Assembly (NCBI GenBank): GCA_030844895.1
Contig: CM061234.1
Location: 15,125,573-15,189,572, forward strand
Source: Ambrosia x helenae
Taxonomy: Eukaryota > Streptophyta > Magnoliopsida > Asterales > Asteraceae
Reading direction: 5' to 3'
DNA length: 64,000 nt
The notes under the pieces were generated by a model. The model was not told the DNA's origin. It ran no database searches and worked only from the letters and a program-made list of their open reading frames with translations. The translations under genes and the position numbers were made by a program. This document shows positions 1 through 11,399 of this stretch, one piece after another (position 1 is the stretch's first letter; each line of letters starts with the position of its first letter).

Positions 1-451
1 CTGTAAACCGAAAGTTCATAAACTGTTCGTGAACTTGTTTGGCGGGAAGTTCGTTTATTTTAATAAACGAACAAACATGAACAAAAATATTTGTTCGTTT
101 AGTTAAATAAACCAAAATGAACAAACGGTGTGTCCGTTCATTTAATTACATAAATAGTTATATTTATATAAATATATACATAAATTGGGATTTAACTACC
201 ATAACCAATTAATAATTGGGTTTTTTAGTAATACAAAATCGTTTACATTTATTATGTTCATGAACGTCCGTTTATGTTCGTTCATGAACTGTTCGTTTAG
301 GTTTAAACGAACGAACACGAACATAACAAATTTCTTAATGAACGAACATGAACACAAAAATGTGTTCGATTATGTGTTCATGTTGGGTTAAAGTTAAATG
401 AACAAACACGAACATGCCTTTGTTCGTGTCCATTCGGTTCGTTTACAGGCC
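1..451. mobile_element. MITE, hAT-like, left end cut by window edge
   Basis: The segment opens with CTGTAAACCGAA and closes with TTCGGTTCGTTTACAGG, an imperfect terminal inverted repeat. The inside is built from short GAACGAACATGAAC-type words on both strands. This is the usual look of non-autonomous hAT-type MITEs in plants. The outermost bases on the left and the target duplication lie outside the window. No coding capacity was seen; the 68-aa ORF at 185-391 is made of the repeat itself. Confidence 0.6.
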
Positions 452-834
452 TAAACACTAGTCATTGGAGGATACGTATCGTACGCCCGCAGTGGCATCC
501 CGGTTGTTGCGGAGGAGGATAATAACCATGAACTTGCGGTTACCGGTTTACCAGTAAACTTTTCTCTAAATTCATAGGTGCAACTCACAACCCCTTTGGG
601 TTTCCCACTCGACGCCCCTTCCACTTGATAACTAACGCTTTGCATGGCCATCCCGTCACCTTTAACTTCTCCCAAATTGATCTTCCAGCCAAAGATCCTC
701 ATAGTCTTGATCTTCACAACAAACTACTGTTAGGCGGTTGGTTTTGTAATCCGGCCGAGAGCTTCATCGATGGCGAACTTCATTGGAAAATTCCATGTGG
801 GTTCTTAGCTTTTGATGATTGGATAGAGAGATGA
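451..834 (-). pseudogene. SRC2-like C2-domain protein fragment
   Basis: Read on the minus strand, the piece contains a NPHWNF-like motif (after correcting one frameshift near 795), then FAIDEAL, FVVKIKTMRIFG, GEVKGDG, VSYQVEGASSGKPKGV and YEFREKF. This order matches the second half of the C2 domain of the cold-regulated SRC2 family: an HWNE/HWNF strand, a vKIks.r.fG strand, and the hallmark SGKPKG.l.f.Y.F. C2 domains of this family bind calcium and membranes. At least one frameshift and an internal stop interrupt the reading frame, the N-terminal third of the domain is missing, and no start or promoter is visible. I infer a decayed gene fragment, possibly carried here by a transposon. Confidence 0.6.
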
Positions 835-869
835 ATATTTATATTTAGCTTATATATGTATGTGTTGTT

Positions 870-1198
870 AAGTTATTCTACACACAGTGTAACAAAAATG
901 AGAAGCGTGAGAACGATACAAAAAACACAATAGATCACGAAATATGAGCTAAAAAATGCCGAAAAATATATCACAATGCTAAAGAAAAAAGACACAACAA
1001 ATTGCGAAAATCACACAATGATGAAAATAAGAAAAAAGACACAATGCTACATAAAAGACACAATGATATAACTTATATTATAAAAACCCAAAAAGCGAGG
1101 ACCTAAAAACTAACATCGTAGGGTTCGATGAGACGGTTCCAATGTCGTTTGAATGAGTTCAATCGGAGTCCATTTGATACTCTTCCTACGACTTCCTA
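870..1198. repeat. Dispersed repeat, copy 1
   Basis: This stretch matches, in order and orientation, 13855-13909 plus 15767-16087. Shared words include TAACAAAA.TGAGAAG, GATACAAAAAACACAAT, GACACAATGCTACATAAAA, CCTAACATCGTAGGGTTCG and TTTGATACTCTTCCTACGA. Copy 1 is uninterrupted, so it shows what the second copy looked like before an insertion. Its class is not known to me; it has no coding potential. Confidence 0.75.
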
Positions 1199-1301
1199 AC
1201 CCATATATGTATATATCACTCACAAAATCAATATGTTGCAATAATTTAAAAAAAAAAAAATTATATATATATCTTTACTTGAGCTTTGCAAATCATCTCA
1301 A

Positions 1302-1420
1302 CTAGTGGTAATCGAGGCGGCGCGTTGCGCCTAGGTTAAACCGGTATTTAGTTCTGTGTATGTAACGCACAACAGTGAAAGGACGACGCAATTTCTTTTA
1401 GTATTACAAAAGCCTTGCTT
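1302..1420 (-). mobile_element. Helitron 3' terminus
   Basis: On the minus strand the sequence runs through a GC hairpin, GGCGC-AAC-GCGCC, then about 15 nt to CTAG at 1302-1305, followed by T (plus-strand A at 1301). Hairpin plus CTRR|T is the Helitron 3' signature. The element would extend rightwards (its 5' side). I did not find a convincing 5' TC terminus, so only this end is called. Confidence 0.5.
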
Positions 1421-1494
1421 TTAATTTTCCAGTGTTTGTTACTGGTGTATAAGTTGCAACAATATTGGCTTTTCGGATCTGATGTGGCGAACCA

Positions 1495-2562
1495 ATAATT
1501 AACAGAGTTGAATAGTAACTTGCCGACCTTGAATATTTACTTGACAGAGTTGGATAGTAGTTGACTGAGACATAATTGAGTAGTACCCTAACGGAGTTGA
1601 GTAAAGAAAATTAAAAAAGACATAGCTAAATAGTAACTTAACGGAGAAAAAAAGGAGTTGCGGGAAAAAATAAATTAAAAGAACAGAGTAAATAGTAACT
1701 TGACGGAGTTCAATAGTAACGCCGTTAAGCTAACGGAGTTGAATAGTAACCTAACGGAGTTGAGTAGTAACCTAACAGCGTTGAGTGGAGTTGAATAGTA
1801 ACTTGGCGGCCTTGAATAGTAAATTGACGGACTTGGATGGTAGTTGACGGAGTTGAGTTGAGTTGTACCATGACGGAATTGAGTAGTAGCCTAACGGAGT
1901 TGAGTAAAGAAAATTAAAAAAAATAGCTAAATAGTAACTTAACAGAGGAAAAAAAGGAGTTGCGAAAAAAAAAACAGAGTAAATAGTAAGTTGACGGAGT
2001 TAAATATCTAACGTAGTTGAATAGTAACTCCATTAAGCTAACGGAGTTGAATAGTAGCCTAACGGAGTTGAGTAGTAACCTAACGGCGTTGAGTGGAGTT
2101 GAATAGTAACTTGACGGCCTTGAACAATAACTTTACGGAGTTGGATAGTAGTTGACGGAGTTGAGTAGTAACATGACGGTTGAGTAGTAGCCTAACAGAG
2201 TTAAGTGAAGAAAATAAAAAAAATAGAGTTAAATAGTAACTTAACGGAGGAAAAAAAACAGATTTAGGAAAAAAAATAATTAAAAAAGCAGAGTAAATAG
2301 TTGAGTAGTAACATGACGGATTTGAGTAGTAGCCTAACAGAGTTAAGTGACGAAAATAAAAAAATAGAGTTAAATAGTAACTTAACGGAGAAAAAAAAAA
2401 CGGATTTAGGAAAAAAAAATTAAAAAAACAGAGTAAATAGTAACTTGACGGAGTTGAATAGTAACCTAACGGAGTAGAATAGTAACTCCGTTAAGCTAAA
2501 TAGCAACTTAACTGAGTTAATTAGTAACTTAACGGAGTTGAATAGTAACTCCGTTAGCACTA
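1495..2562. repeat. Two-level tandem repeat, about 20-21 bp monomers
   Basis: Monomers of about 20-21 bp with consensus near GAGTTGAATAGTAACCTAACG recur across about 1 kb. They are organised into a larger unit of about 302 bp marked by GTT(G/A)AGTAAAGAAAAT followed by an A-rich spacer, seen at 1596, 1899 and 2200, with a shortened unit at 2342. The array probably lies inside the Helitron whose 3' end is at 1302. No open reading frame is kept. Confidence 0.85.
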
Positions 2563-4870
2563 TTCATGAAAGTTTTAAAACTAATGTATATATAATATAA
2601 TACTCCAAATAGCATATCAATGCATCATTTGAATATTTTGTAGCAATATCTACTTTATCTTTTCCCTTTTGTAGTAAAAGACAATGTGCACTGATTTTAA
2701 ATTATCATGTCTACTTGAACTTCTAGCATGTGACATCTTTTATGTTATTTGACTAAGCCCTCTTTATGTACTTTAATCTTGCTTTACCATGGCACACCTT
2801 GAGTAAAATCTTATACCCTTATCTTATTTACTCAATAAGGAACTTGAATACTCACATACATTCTTTCTTATAGATCCCCAACTTGTGTGATTAAAATACC
2901 TTGTTAGAAGCAATTTTCTTCTTCTTTTTTTGTTACATATTGATACATTGTTAGCACATTGATCATTCTATATGTTGTTTTTTTCGATTTTGTAGGCAAT
3001 GTTCTTGCCAAAGACAATCTCAGGATATTGATCCGATAATTCGCAATCTTTTTACTTCTCATGCTTTAATTATGACAAGTTAATGCAATTTCTTCCAAGA
3101 CAAATAGTCTCCAATGTGCATCTTCAAATAAACAAAATCGTAATAATCAAACTTACCAAATCGATTACTTTTCTTGCATCGATTTCTTTACAAGTATATA
3201 ACGCACAACTACATGCTCTCGGATTGTTTGTAAGCGAGTTGAATACCTTTATTAAGGTAAAAACTTTTAACACAATTAGCATTGTTGGTAAACTAGACTC
3301 CTTTATATAAATCTTTGCACCTTCATTTCAACTTTAGTTTAAATTAGGGCTAGTCCATTTGAATTGTATCAACATGCCAACCCAGCCCAACCCTTTTGAC
3401 TACTTTATCCTCTCATTAACCTTGCGGTACGAAACCCGACAAAAGCCAAAAGCCAAAAGCCAAAACCGTCTATGGCATACCCGGTTACATACCCAACCCT
3501 ACCCGCCGATTATACATCGATTCCTTACCCCATGATTTAAAACTAGTCCCTACCTAGTATACCTCAACCGCACCGCTTAAATCCACAAAAAAAAAAAAAA
3601 AAAAAAAAAAACGGAATCAGAACCCGAAAATTCGATGACTTCCTCTCCAAACCCCGCCGGATCACTGCCAGACCCAGTTTTCGACCATACTCGTAACTTG
3701 TTTCCGGATATGGCCAAATACTAAACTTGTGCACCACTACATTACCTTTGTCAGCTTTTAAAATGTTAACCAAAGCACTCAAAAGAAAAACCAAAAAAAA
3801 AAACATACAAGTAAAAAATTTCTTTCTTCTTTTCTTAAAAATGACTAATAAACCATAAGAAGCTATGTTTGTTGAACTGAAAATATAAAATGTAACAAAA
3901 ACCCATATTTCTTTGCAATTTCCTGACCACCTTCCTTCCTTCCAAAACAAAAACCTGATTCCTTTCCTACTCTCTCTTCTTTATCTCAAAGCCCTAAACA
4001 TCAAGAATCCACCTTAGTGTCAGCCGAAAATTCACCCTTTTTTCCCATCAGCAAGTTCAGTGGCATCAAAGACTTCAACTGTGTTCCTTTGAAAAAATTC
4101 GAAGCCGTTTTTAAATTCACATACTGCATCATGCATAAAATCCATGGTCAACTTAACATACATAAAAACGACATACTATCAATTGTAGTGTTCATAATCT
4201 ACTTCAGCCGCTTTTGACAAAACTTCTCGGCAAAACTTTTAACTGCGGTTTTTGGGAAGACCAAACCAAACAGCTAGGTTGGTGAGTCGGTTTCGACCAT
4301 TTGAAGTTTTGAACCAACAGTTTTATTTTTATTTTTTCAAAAGTATTAGTTGTGTTAAAATAAAAAGTTAATAAAACTATATGGTGCATAGGGGAAAGTT
4401 AATTTCAGAACACATATATTTCGTGTGAACCGCGAGAACACCGTCTAAAACCATTCAAATTCAAAATTTCTTTTCACTTATCTTTATTACTAAAATACAA
4501 TCTCAAAAACACAATTTATGCGTAAAAAATCAAACGTATATGAAAATAAATTGTTTTTACACATGTGTAAATTTATTGTTTATACATGTGTAAACTGTTT
4601 CATTTACACATGCGTAAAAAGTTAATTTGAAAGTGTTTTTGCAAGAAAAGATGAATTATTTGGAAAGAAAATTCATTTATTAATGTTATATTTTAATTAT
4701 AATTAGGTTTGTATTGAAAAAAAATAATTTTGATTAGTTTTCTCACTTGTTCTCACGGTTCGCGCGATATTTAGCGTTTGCAAGATAACCCTCCCCATGG
4801 TGCATATTTATAAATATATATACAGATACGCACCCCTCCCATCGAATCGGGTCCACAAAATTCTTTTTTT
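2563..4870. other. Gene-poor stretch, no gene recognised
   Basis: AT-rich sequence with a 25-bp A-run at 3587-3611. A 29-codon ORF at 3635-3724 (+) and a 66-codon ORF at 4017-4217 (+) have no recognisable domain. Around 4510-4620 a short word, TTTACACATGTGTAAA-like, recurs in both orientations. I see nothing I would annotate as a gene. Confidence 0.5.
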
Positions 4871-4874
4871 TTTA

Positions 4875-7708
4875 TTAAGGGTATTTCAGATATTTTACCT
4901 TACTTAAATCCCTGTAGAACGAATTAATCTCTTCTTCCGTAAGACCATCCTCTTCAGTAGTTTCCTCCCAACCCATCGACTTCAAGAACCGAGCCTCTTC
5001 TTCCTCTGAGTACAGCATAACATCAGAAGAACTTGAATGACTCTTTTCGTTATTATTAAGATTTTCAGTCACATTACACGCATCATTATTGCCGCTCAAA
5101 TCGGTCTTATCCTCATTTGGGTGGACCCTGCTTTCACCGGGCTTATCATTAGTTGACTCAGGTGGATTAACAGGAACAGGGGATGATGACTTGTTTGCCA
5201 TAGCTTTCTTCCTCATAAGGTTAAAGAAGTCGTTTCGGCTCTTAGCTTGAGGTGAAGGTCTCTTCTCTACACAAGGCTTGCGCTCAACAAGAGGGATTTC
5301 TGGTAATTTACTACCACCTGTTGGGCTCGCGCTCTCCTTTGCGATAGTGGTACCGTTCCTTTCACGTGAAGGCTTAAGAACGTGAAGTTTTCCGATAGTT
5401 AATGACGATGATGACGACTTGGTGACGTCGGCATTCACAGACACGGGTCGGGTGGAGGGTGGGTGGTTCATGATGTGAGAACTCTGAAGCTGCAGTTGCC
5501 CTGCCTTTAGCTTTGGCTTATCAGAGGAGTTCAACGCCTACAAAGTTATTTAAGAATCAAACAAATTATACTTAAAAAAATAGCTAGCAAAAAGCTTAAA
5601 GCTCGAACTGAGCCGAGCTTGAGCGCAATCTTTTATCGAGCTCGACTAGGCTCACAAGCCTAAACAAACCTCTTATTTATATATTTTTATCATCTATAAA
5701 ATAATATTACCAGAAACTAACTATATAATATATATTATGTTATATAAAATTGTTATTATGAATATACATATATAGCTAAAAATGTGTATATACATAAAAT
5801 AACTAAAATACTAAATAACCAATAAATAATAAACAAGAAGAACCGTACTCGATCATGCAAAACTACTCATGAGCCGAGCTTTAAAAATAGAGCTCGGCTT
5901 ACCTCATTTACACCCCGAATTTATGCCCAAGATTAAATAACTGATAACACTTACCAAGGCTTTAGGCATAGACGGAGTCAAGGGAATCAGCTGCCTAGAC
6001 TGCTTCACAGCAAGCTCTTCAAGTCTTTGAGTTCCAACAGACAACTGCAACGTATCAAGACAAAATTATAACAAAAAGCTCACATAGCGTCTCAAATTTG
6101 TAATGCATATGCACATAATCAGCTAAGGATATGATAAAAAAAAAAACTGTTGTAGGAAATGACGTCTGAAGTTATAATAATCAGATGTTTAAAGATCTAA
6201 TAGTACTAAGAAATAATATCTAAAATGAACAAAAAAACGTTAAAAATTTACTATTTGATCACTAATAATGCCTTAGATAATCAATTATATTGTAGATTAG
6301 ATGAACATATCGTTCAAAACTAACTAATTGACCCCTAAATAATAATAATAAAATAAGAAGAATAAGTTTTATACAAACATTAAAAGTTGTTATCCAATAA
6401 GAATACAATCATGTCTGCAAAAAGTACCTGAGGAGGAGTCTGAACACGAGGAGGACCCTGAGTCAAAGTCTCAGCCATATTCCGCCCGGTTGCCACCACA
6501 TTTGAAGCTGCAGATATTGAAGTAGGTGGTCCATTAGTCCCAACCATCACAGGCACCTCAGCCAGAGCCGAGGTCCAAACATCACCACCAATACCGGCCG
6601 AACTACCAACCGGTAAGCTCTGAATAGCACTGCTCAAACCTGGAGATGGGACCCTTCCAATCTCAGAATCCACTTGTTTCTCTTCTGACCCCAAAAACGG
6701 GAAATCTTTTTCAAACGAGATTTTTCCATCATTACGACTGTTATTTTCACCTACTGGTTTCCTAGACCCCGATTCGCCACGCTTTGCAGAAAGATTCGAC
6801 AGCGAACGACGTAATCCATCTTTCTCAAATCTACTCGGCAAAATGCTACCCAAGGGATCAGAATCCCGGTACCTATTTTCAAATTTTTCTTTACTTTTAT
6901 CCCTATCCCAATCCCGCCTCCCAAAACTACCATAGGATCTTAACCGGCCGTTACTACTAGAAGGGCGGCGAAAGTATGAAGAAGTCGTACTCGTAGCGCG
7001 TCCAGATTCCTTATCACCACTGCTAACTAATGTCTTTCTTCTAAGAGATGCAGATGCACTTTGATCATCTATAGCAACAAAACATCATACTTTATAAAAC
7101 TAAAACTTAAAATACAAGTAAACTATCATCAACATTGTTCGCAAACCTTGGTTTAAAAAGCGCATGCCGCTCCAATGCATTATTAAAAAAAATACCAAAA
7201 ATCATATACAGATAATATTTTCCCTTGTTAACTTTTAAACGACTAAAATATTATATATTCTCATCATCTCTAACTATACATGTTCAATTAATGGTCTAAT
7301 TTGTTCAAATATTCGTCAGCTGCATAAGGCGTCGCACACATTCTAATCAGACATGTTCAGATGATGGTTTAAAAGGCACATGCCGCTCCGTTGCATTATT
7401 AAAGAAAAAAATACCAAAAATCATATATTAATAACATTTTCCGTCGTTAACTTTTAAACACTAAAACATAATATATTCTCATCGTCTCTAACCGGACATG
7501 TTCAATTAATGGTCTATTTTGTTCAAATATTCAGCAACTGCATAAGGCGCGATGCGCATTCTAAAAACCAATGCACAAACCATAAAAATACATAAATTAC
7601 AGGAACACAATAATTACCAGACTGCAATGAAGACTGATGAGAAGTAGTAGCTAAACTGCCATTGTTCTTTAACCATTCTGGTACAAATGTAGGTTCAGAT
7701 TTTTCCAT
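4875..7708 (-). CDS. Plant-conserved disordered protein, function unknown
   Basis: Coding exons are 7618-7708, 6428-7068, 5955-6044 and 4875-5537. They have GT-AG borders and compatible phases, giving 494 aa. The start MEKSEPTFVPEWLK is chosen because this N-terminus is typical of the family. The chain is rich in Ser, Pro, Arg and Lys and looks disordered. Conserved blocks include PLGSILPSRFEKDGLRRS, SFEKDFPFLG, IGRVPSPGLSSAIQ, TSALAEVP, RLEELAVKQSRQLIP, GKLHVLKPSRERNG, SRNDFFNLMRKK and an acidic C-terminal block, SEEEEARFLKSMGW, followed by LTEEEI. I recognise this as a land-plant family whose members are often auto-labelled flocculation- or mucin-like; that label is compositional and not a function. 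The 5' leader upstream of 7708 is A/T-rich, probably with an intron. Introns 1 and 3 contain repeats, listed separately. The C-terminal acidic motif could be an interaction site, which is inference. Confidence 0.85.
5590..5917. mobile_element. MITE fragment in intron 3 of gene 1
   Basis: The right end, read on the minus strand, starts GGGGTGTAAATGAGG and continues into AGCCGAGCTC. The left end carries AGCTCGAACTGAGCCGAGCT. These inverted AGCCGAGCT arms around an AT-rich core are typical of hAT-like MITEs in plant introns. No clear 8-bp target duplication was found. Confidence 0.5.
7150..7563. repeat. Imperfect tandem duplication in intron 1 of gene 1
   Basis: About 195 bp at 7150-7345 is repeated at 7370-7563. 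Both begin with GCATGCCGCTCC.TGCATTATTAAA and end with CTGCATAAGGCG.....CATTCTAA, and share ATGTTCAATTAATGGTCTA. The two units differ at many positions, so the duplication is old. Confidence 0.85.
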
Positions 7709-8012
7709 AACTAAACAAACCAATGAGCATTGAAGTGTTGATTATAATCAAACCCTTCAACACCACCATCAAGAAAAAAAAAACAATTTTCAATATTATT
7801 AAAAAAAAAGAAAAAAAAAACACAATTTATAACCAATAGTCCAACCCCATTACAAAACAAAACCCTAGACCTTAAAGCATACCAAAATCACAAGCAATTA
7901 ATAAAGCAACAGAGCAAGAACAAAGAATCAAGAAAAGGGTATCATAAAGTCACAAACTTTACCCAAAAAGATTTAAAAAAAAATATCCCACCTTTAATAT
8001 TTAAAATAAAAG

Positions 8013-8028
8013 AAAACCCTAACCCTAA
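8013..8028 (-). promoter_or_regulatory. Telo-box-like motif in gene 1 leader
   Basis: AAAACCCTAACCCTAA lies about 310 bp upstream of the predicted ATG, in sequence that looks like a plant 5' leader or its intron. Telo-boxes (AAACCCTAA) near transcription starts are known plant promoter elements bound by telobox/Myb-type factors. A role here is inference. Confidence 0.35.
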
Positions 8029-8299
8029 TTGACTCAACAGACAGATTTAGGATAATATTATGTGAAAAGTTTTGTGGGTTAATGACAAGATTGGTGAAAG
8101 AGAACAAGAAAGTGTGAATTGGTTGAAAACAGAGTGTGATGGTGAGGGGATGATGAAGAGGAAGAAGAATGTGAATGAAGAGATTGAGGAAGTTTTTATG
8201 TTTATTATTATTTTTTTTTAATGTTTTGTGAAGTTTTGTTTGTGTTTTGGTTGGTTTGTTGTGATGGATGGAAACTGAAAATATTGTTGCAAGTTTTGT

Positions 8300-9738
8300 A
8301 ACCCTGATTTGTAGCGATAATGATACCTAGACCATGAATATCCTTTTATATATAAAAAATAAATAAATAAAAAGTGAATATTCTTTTAGATGTATGTATA
8401 TCTAAAACACTTTTTAGATATTGTGAAATATTTAATATAAATGATTTTAGTTGGTTTTTAGAATTATACGAAAATCATTAATATGGTCTATCTATGGTTA
8501 TATTTTTGGGGTGTGAGTTTAGGGGTGTTTAAATTAGCAAAAAAATAAAAATAAAAAAAATGTTTTTTTTTTTTTACATTTTAGTAAATGCATATGTAGA
8601 TTTTTGCATAGAAGAGTGTTCAAGTTAAGAAAAAATATATATGTTGATAATGATGACTTGTAAGTGATGTTTTGAATGTGATATATAAGACGGTTATATA
8701 ACACCACGTTTTCTCGCTATCTTGGTTCTGGAAAAAAAAAAGTCTTTACATATACACATTAGGTTAGAAACTTGTGTATTAAATAGTTGGTGGTGAAGAT
8801 TTAAGAATTTTAACACGATTTTTTGAGATAGAACATGCTTAATTTTTTTTTTAAATTAGCTTTTGTAGGTTAAGAAATATAACACAAGTGGGTGAAATAA
8901 GAGAAGTTGACAAATAATCTTGGACTCATATGAATGTAACATATGGTGCGACCAATTACTTATAAATTATGCGTATAAATGTTAAACCCTTTTACAAACT
9001 ACAATGATTTTATGTATTTTATACAAATAAAAATAAATAAATTAACAACAAACCATCCAGTTTGTTCACAGTGGGTCATTTACACAATCAAAACTGAGAT
9101 TTGTAATTAGGGTTCTTTTGTTGAAGAATAGGGTCGGCTCAATTATTTTGGAGGCCCAAAGCAAAATACAAATTTGAGGCTTTTCTTAAATTTTCACGCT
9201 AGATGAACCGCTCAACCCACTTGATCTATTTGAAACTTCAATTCAGCTGACCCATCTAAAAATTTAGATCACGTTTGTGCTAACCGTGTTATAACATTGT
9301 TGGGATGAACATCTTGTCCCATTTAGTACCTTAATACAGTTTTATCTAAAAGAGAAATGAAATGTTGTTACAACAGTACAACCTACAAGAATCCTAAACA
9401 AAAGAGCAACGCATCTGCATATATCAGAGTACATCTATACAACTCATTTTCTACATAAAGAGCAAACAGATATTTACAAATGTACATACATTATTTTTAA
9501 AATTAACAGCAAGATGGAAATTTTGAACACCCAATTGATAAAACATGATAAATCAACCGCTAACAAATTAGACCATCAGTTTTGGTTCAGTGAAACAAAA
9601 ACCAGGACAAGTTAAGCCCGTTAGATTCAAATTTTCAAGTTGGATTATTGTCTTTCAACCCGACAAAGTTTGAATTATTTAATTCTAATTCCCCAATATT
9701 TATTAATAAGATCAACATATTTATACATAGAGATGATT
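8300..9738. other. Intergenic, nothing recognised
   Basis: AT-rich sequence with homopolymer runs and no ORF with a recognisable domain on either strand. GGTCGGCTCAATTATTTTGG followed by AGGCCCAA around 9130 looks like worn transposon sequence, but I could not set borders. Confidence 0.4.
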
Positions 9739-9750
9739 AAAAAAAAGCTA

Positions 9751-9885
9751 CCAATGGGGCGGTGGTCTATTGGCAAAGGCAAATCCTTTAAAACATCTAG
9801 GTTGTGGTCTTGTAGAAGGTCTTGGGTTCAAGTCCCACAGACCACAGAATTTAAAAGAAATTAACCTTTTAAAAAAAAATTTAAA
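9751..9885 (+). mobile_element. tRNA-derived SINE
   Basis: An internal pol III promoter is visible: an A-box-like TGGTCTATTGGCAA near 9766 and a B box GGTTCAAGTCC near 9828. They are followed by an A-rich tail. The unit is flanked by a perfect 12-bp direct repeat, AAAAAAAAGCTA, at 9739-9750 and 9886-9897. This is the target duplication expected of a SINE inserted by LINE machinery. The body folds poorly as a tRNA, so it is not a tRNA gene. Confidence 0.8.
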
Positions 9886-9912
9886 AAAAAAAAGCTAAAT
9901 TACAGGCTAGAC

Positions 9913-10169
9913 TAGGGCTGGCAAATCGTGTCTTAACAAGTCTCTGATGACGTGAACAAATCAAGTTCTAAACATGAACACGACTTGTTTAACTCATTTA
10001 TATCTCATGTTTGTAACACAGTTTTATGTTTTATATACCAAAAAAGAGAAATGAAGGATCTTTGCCTCTTAATTTTAAATATTTAAAAAAAAGTAAAAAA
10101 TCACATACTGCACTTTTCCAGTTAACATGTATTATCATGTCTTATACATGTTACCTATTACCAGCCCTA
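9913..10169. mobile_element. hAT-type MITE with 8-bp target duplication
   Basis: Ends are TAGGGCTGGCAA and TTACCAGCCCTA, an inverted repeat. They are flanked on both sides by the identical 8-bp GGCTAGAC (9905-9912 and 10170-10177), which fits hAT insertion. The 257-bp body is rich in CATGTT/AACATG and ACGTGAAC-like words. Two more members of this family are at 29537-30034 and 58450-58875. Confidence 0.9.
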
Positions 10170-10325
10170 GGCTAGACCAATTTCATAATTAAATAACATT
10201 TACTACAATATTAAAATTAATTAATTAATATTTGACTAAACTTGACCCGAAAAGTTTGACTTGTCTTGAGATATAATATCTGAATTTCGAATATTATATT
10301 CAATTTCCTTAATAGTTTACTCTAA

Positions 10326-10420
10326 CTAGGTGTATACACAACGTGCGCGTTGCGGCACGTTTAACCGGATCGTTTTCTCTTTGAACATGTTACTTATACG
10401 AAGGACGTCAAAAAAAAGTT
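10326..10420 (-). mobile_element. Helitron 3' terminus
   Basis: Minus strand: CGTGC, a short loop and GCGCACG form a GC hairpin, followed by about 15 nt and CTAG at 10326-10329, then T. This matches the 3' end seen at 1302 and 17110. A 5' terminus to the right was not found. Confidence 0.5.
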
Positions 10421-10903
10421 GTTAATATGTTTCAATGTGACATAGAAGCACATAGGTTTTAACATTTAAATTAAAAAAAAATAGGATAATTAATGTGTTA
10501 TGCCAAAACATCAAAAACCAAAATGAAACCTCACGTAGCCAAACGCCGTGACACGGTTAGACGACAGCAAAAGGAAAAACAATTAACCTATACCAATGGG
10601 TGCATAGCATTGTAGCTAAACACCCTTAAATGTTATTGTATAATAATATCTTTTAACAATACTTTTAAAACTTTGTCTTAACTTTAATTTGATGTGTTTT
10701 ATCACAAATGTTGGTAAACAATAAGAAACCTCATTGTATAAAATAATGAAGTTTACCACAAACCTATATAAATTGAAGTTGTACTTCCATCTCCTATACA
10801 TTTACAGTTGTAGTTGATTAATGTTGTTAGTGATGTTAATCACACACACATTCACTGAAACAAATAATGGTAAGAAAACACCAAACCAAGTTTAGACAAA
10901 ACG

Positions 10904-11060
10904 CTAACCAGTACCATTATCCTGTTCACTATATCTCCACTTCTTGAGTTCATTTTCAATTGCTTCATTTGTTGCTTCAGCCTTTTGCAAAGCAACACTA
11001 AGTGCAACTTTCATATCCTCTTACTTTTTACCATTCTCTTCTCCAGTTTCTGAATCGTCA
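10904..11060 (-). pseudogene. Possible coiled-coil gene fragment (WEB-like)
   Basis: A minus-strand ORF from 11014 to the stop at 10904 reads MKVALSVALQKAEATNEA, followed by IENELKKWRYSEQ. The Leu/Ala/Glu heptads ending in ELKKWR resemble the coiled-coil region of WEB1/WEAK CHLOROPLAST MOVEMENT-type proteins, where E.ELR.WR is common. An in-frame stop lies just upstream. It lies on the body side of the Helitron end at 10326, so it may be a captured exon. The family assignment is weak. Confidence 0.3.
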
Positions 11061-11395
11061 GTCCGACAAAAATCCAACCCGTTTAGGTATATAAAAATAT
11101 ACACTTTGACATCGACCCGATGCGACCCAATCTGACAACAACCTGACCCGACCTACTTAGGCGCAAAAAATATACAATTTGATATCGACACGTTGAAGCA
11201 CATATAAGTATACACTTACTCGACACGTTCTAGGCATAAATTTACACACTATTACACTAATCCGACGCAACCCGTTGTAGGCCCCAAAAATTACACTTTC
11301 ACATCAACCCGAGCCTACCCGTTTTATACCAGTAGAAGTATACACCTATACATTAATAAACCAACCCAACCTGACCCGTTTTATACCCATAAAAT
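11056..11395. repeat. Degenerate repeat with ACCCG words
   Basis: Three to four loosely similar units contain a GACCCGACC/AACCCG block, then an AAAATATACA-like block, then GATATCGACACG or CACATCAACCCG. It looks like one worn transposon family member with internal repeats. Borders are approximate. Confidence 0.4.
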
Positions 11396-11399
11396 CAAC

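Noticed and set aside
1495..2562. CRISPR-like array
   Set aside because: Direct repeats without unique spacers, in a plant nuclear context.
8013..8028. Interstitial telomere
   Set aside because: Only two repeat units; better seen as a telo-box.
9751..9864. Possible tRNA gene
   Set aside because: A and B boxes are present, but acceptor and anticodon stems do not form. The A-tail and 12-bp duplication show a SINE.
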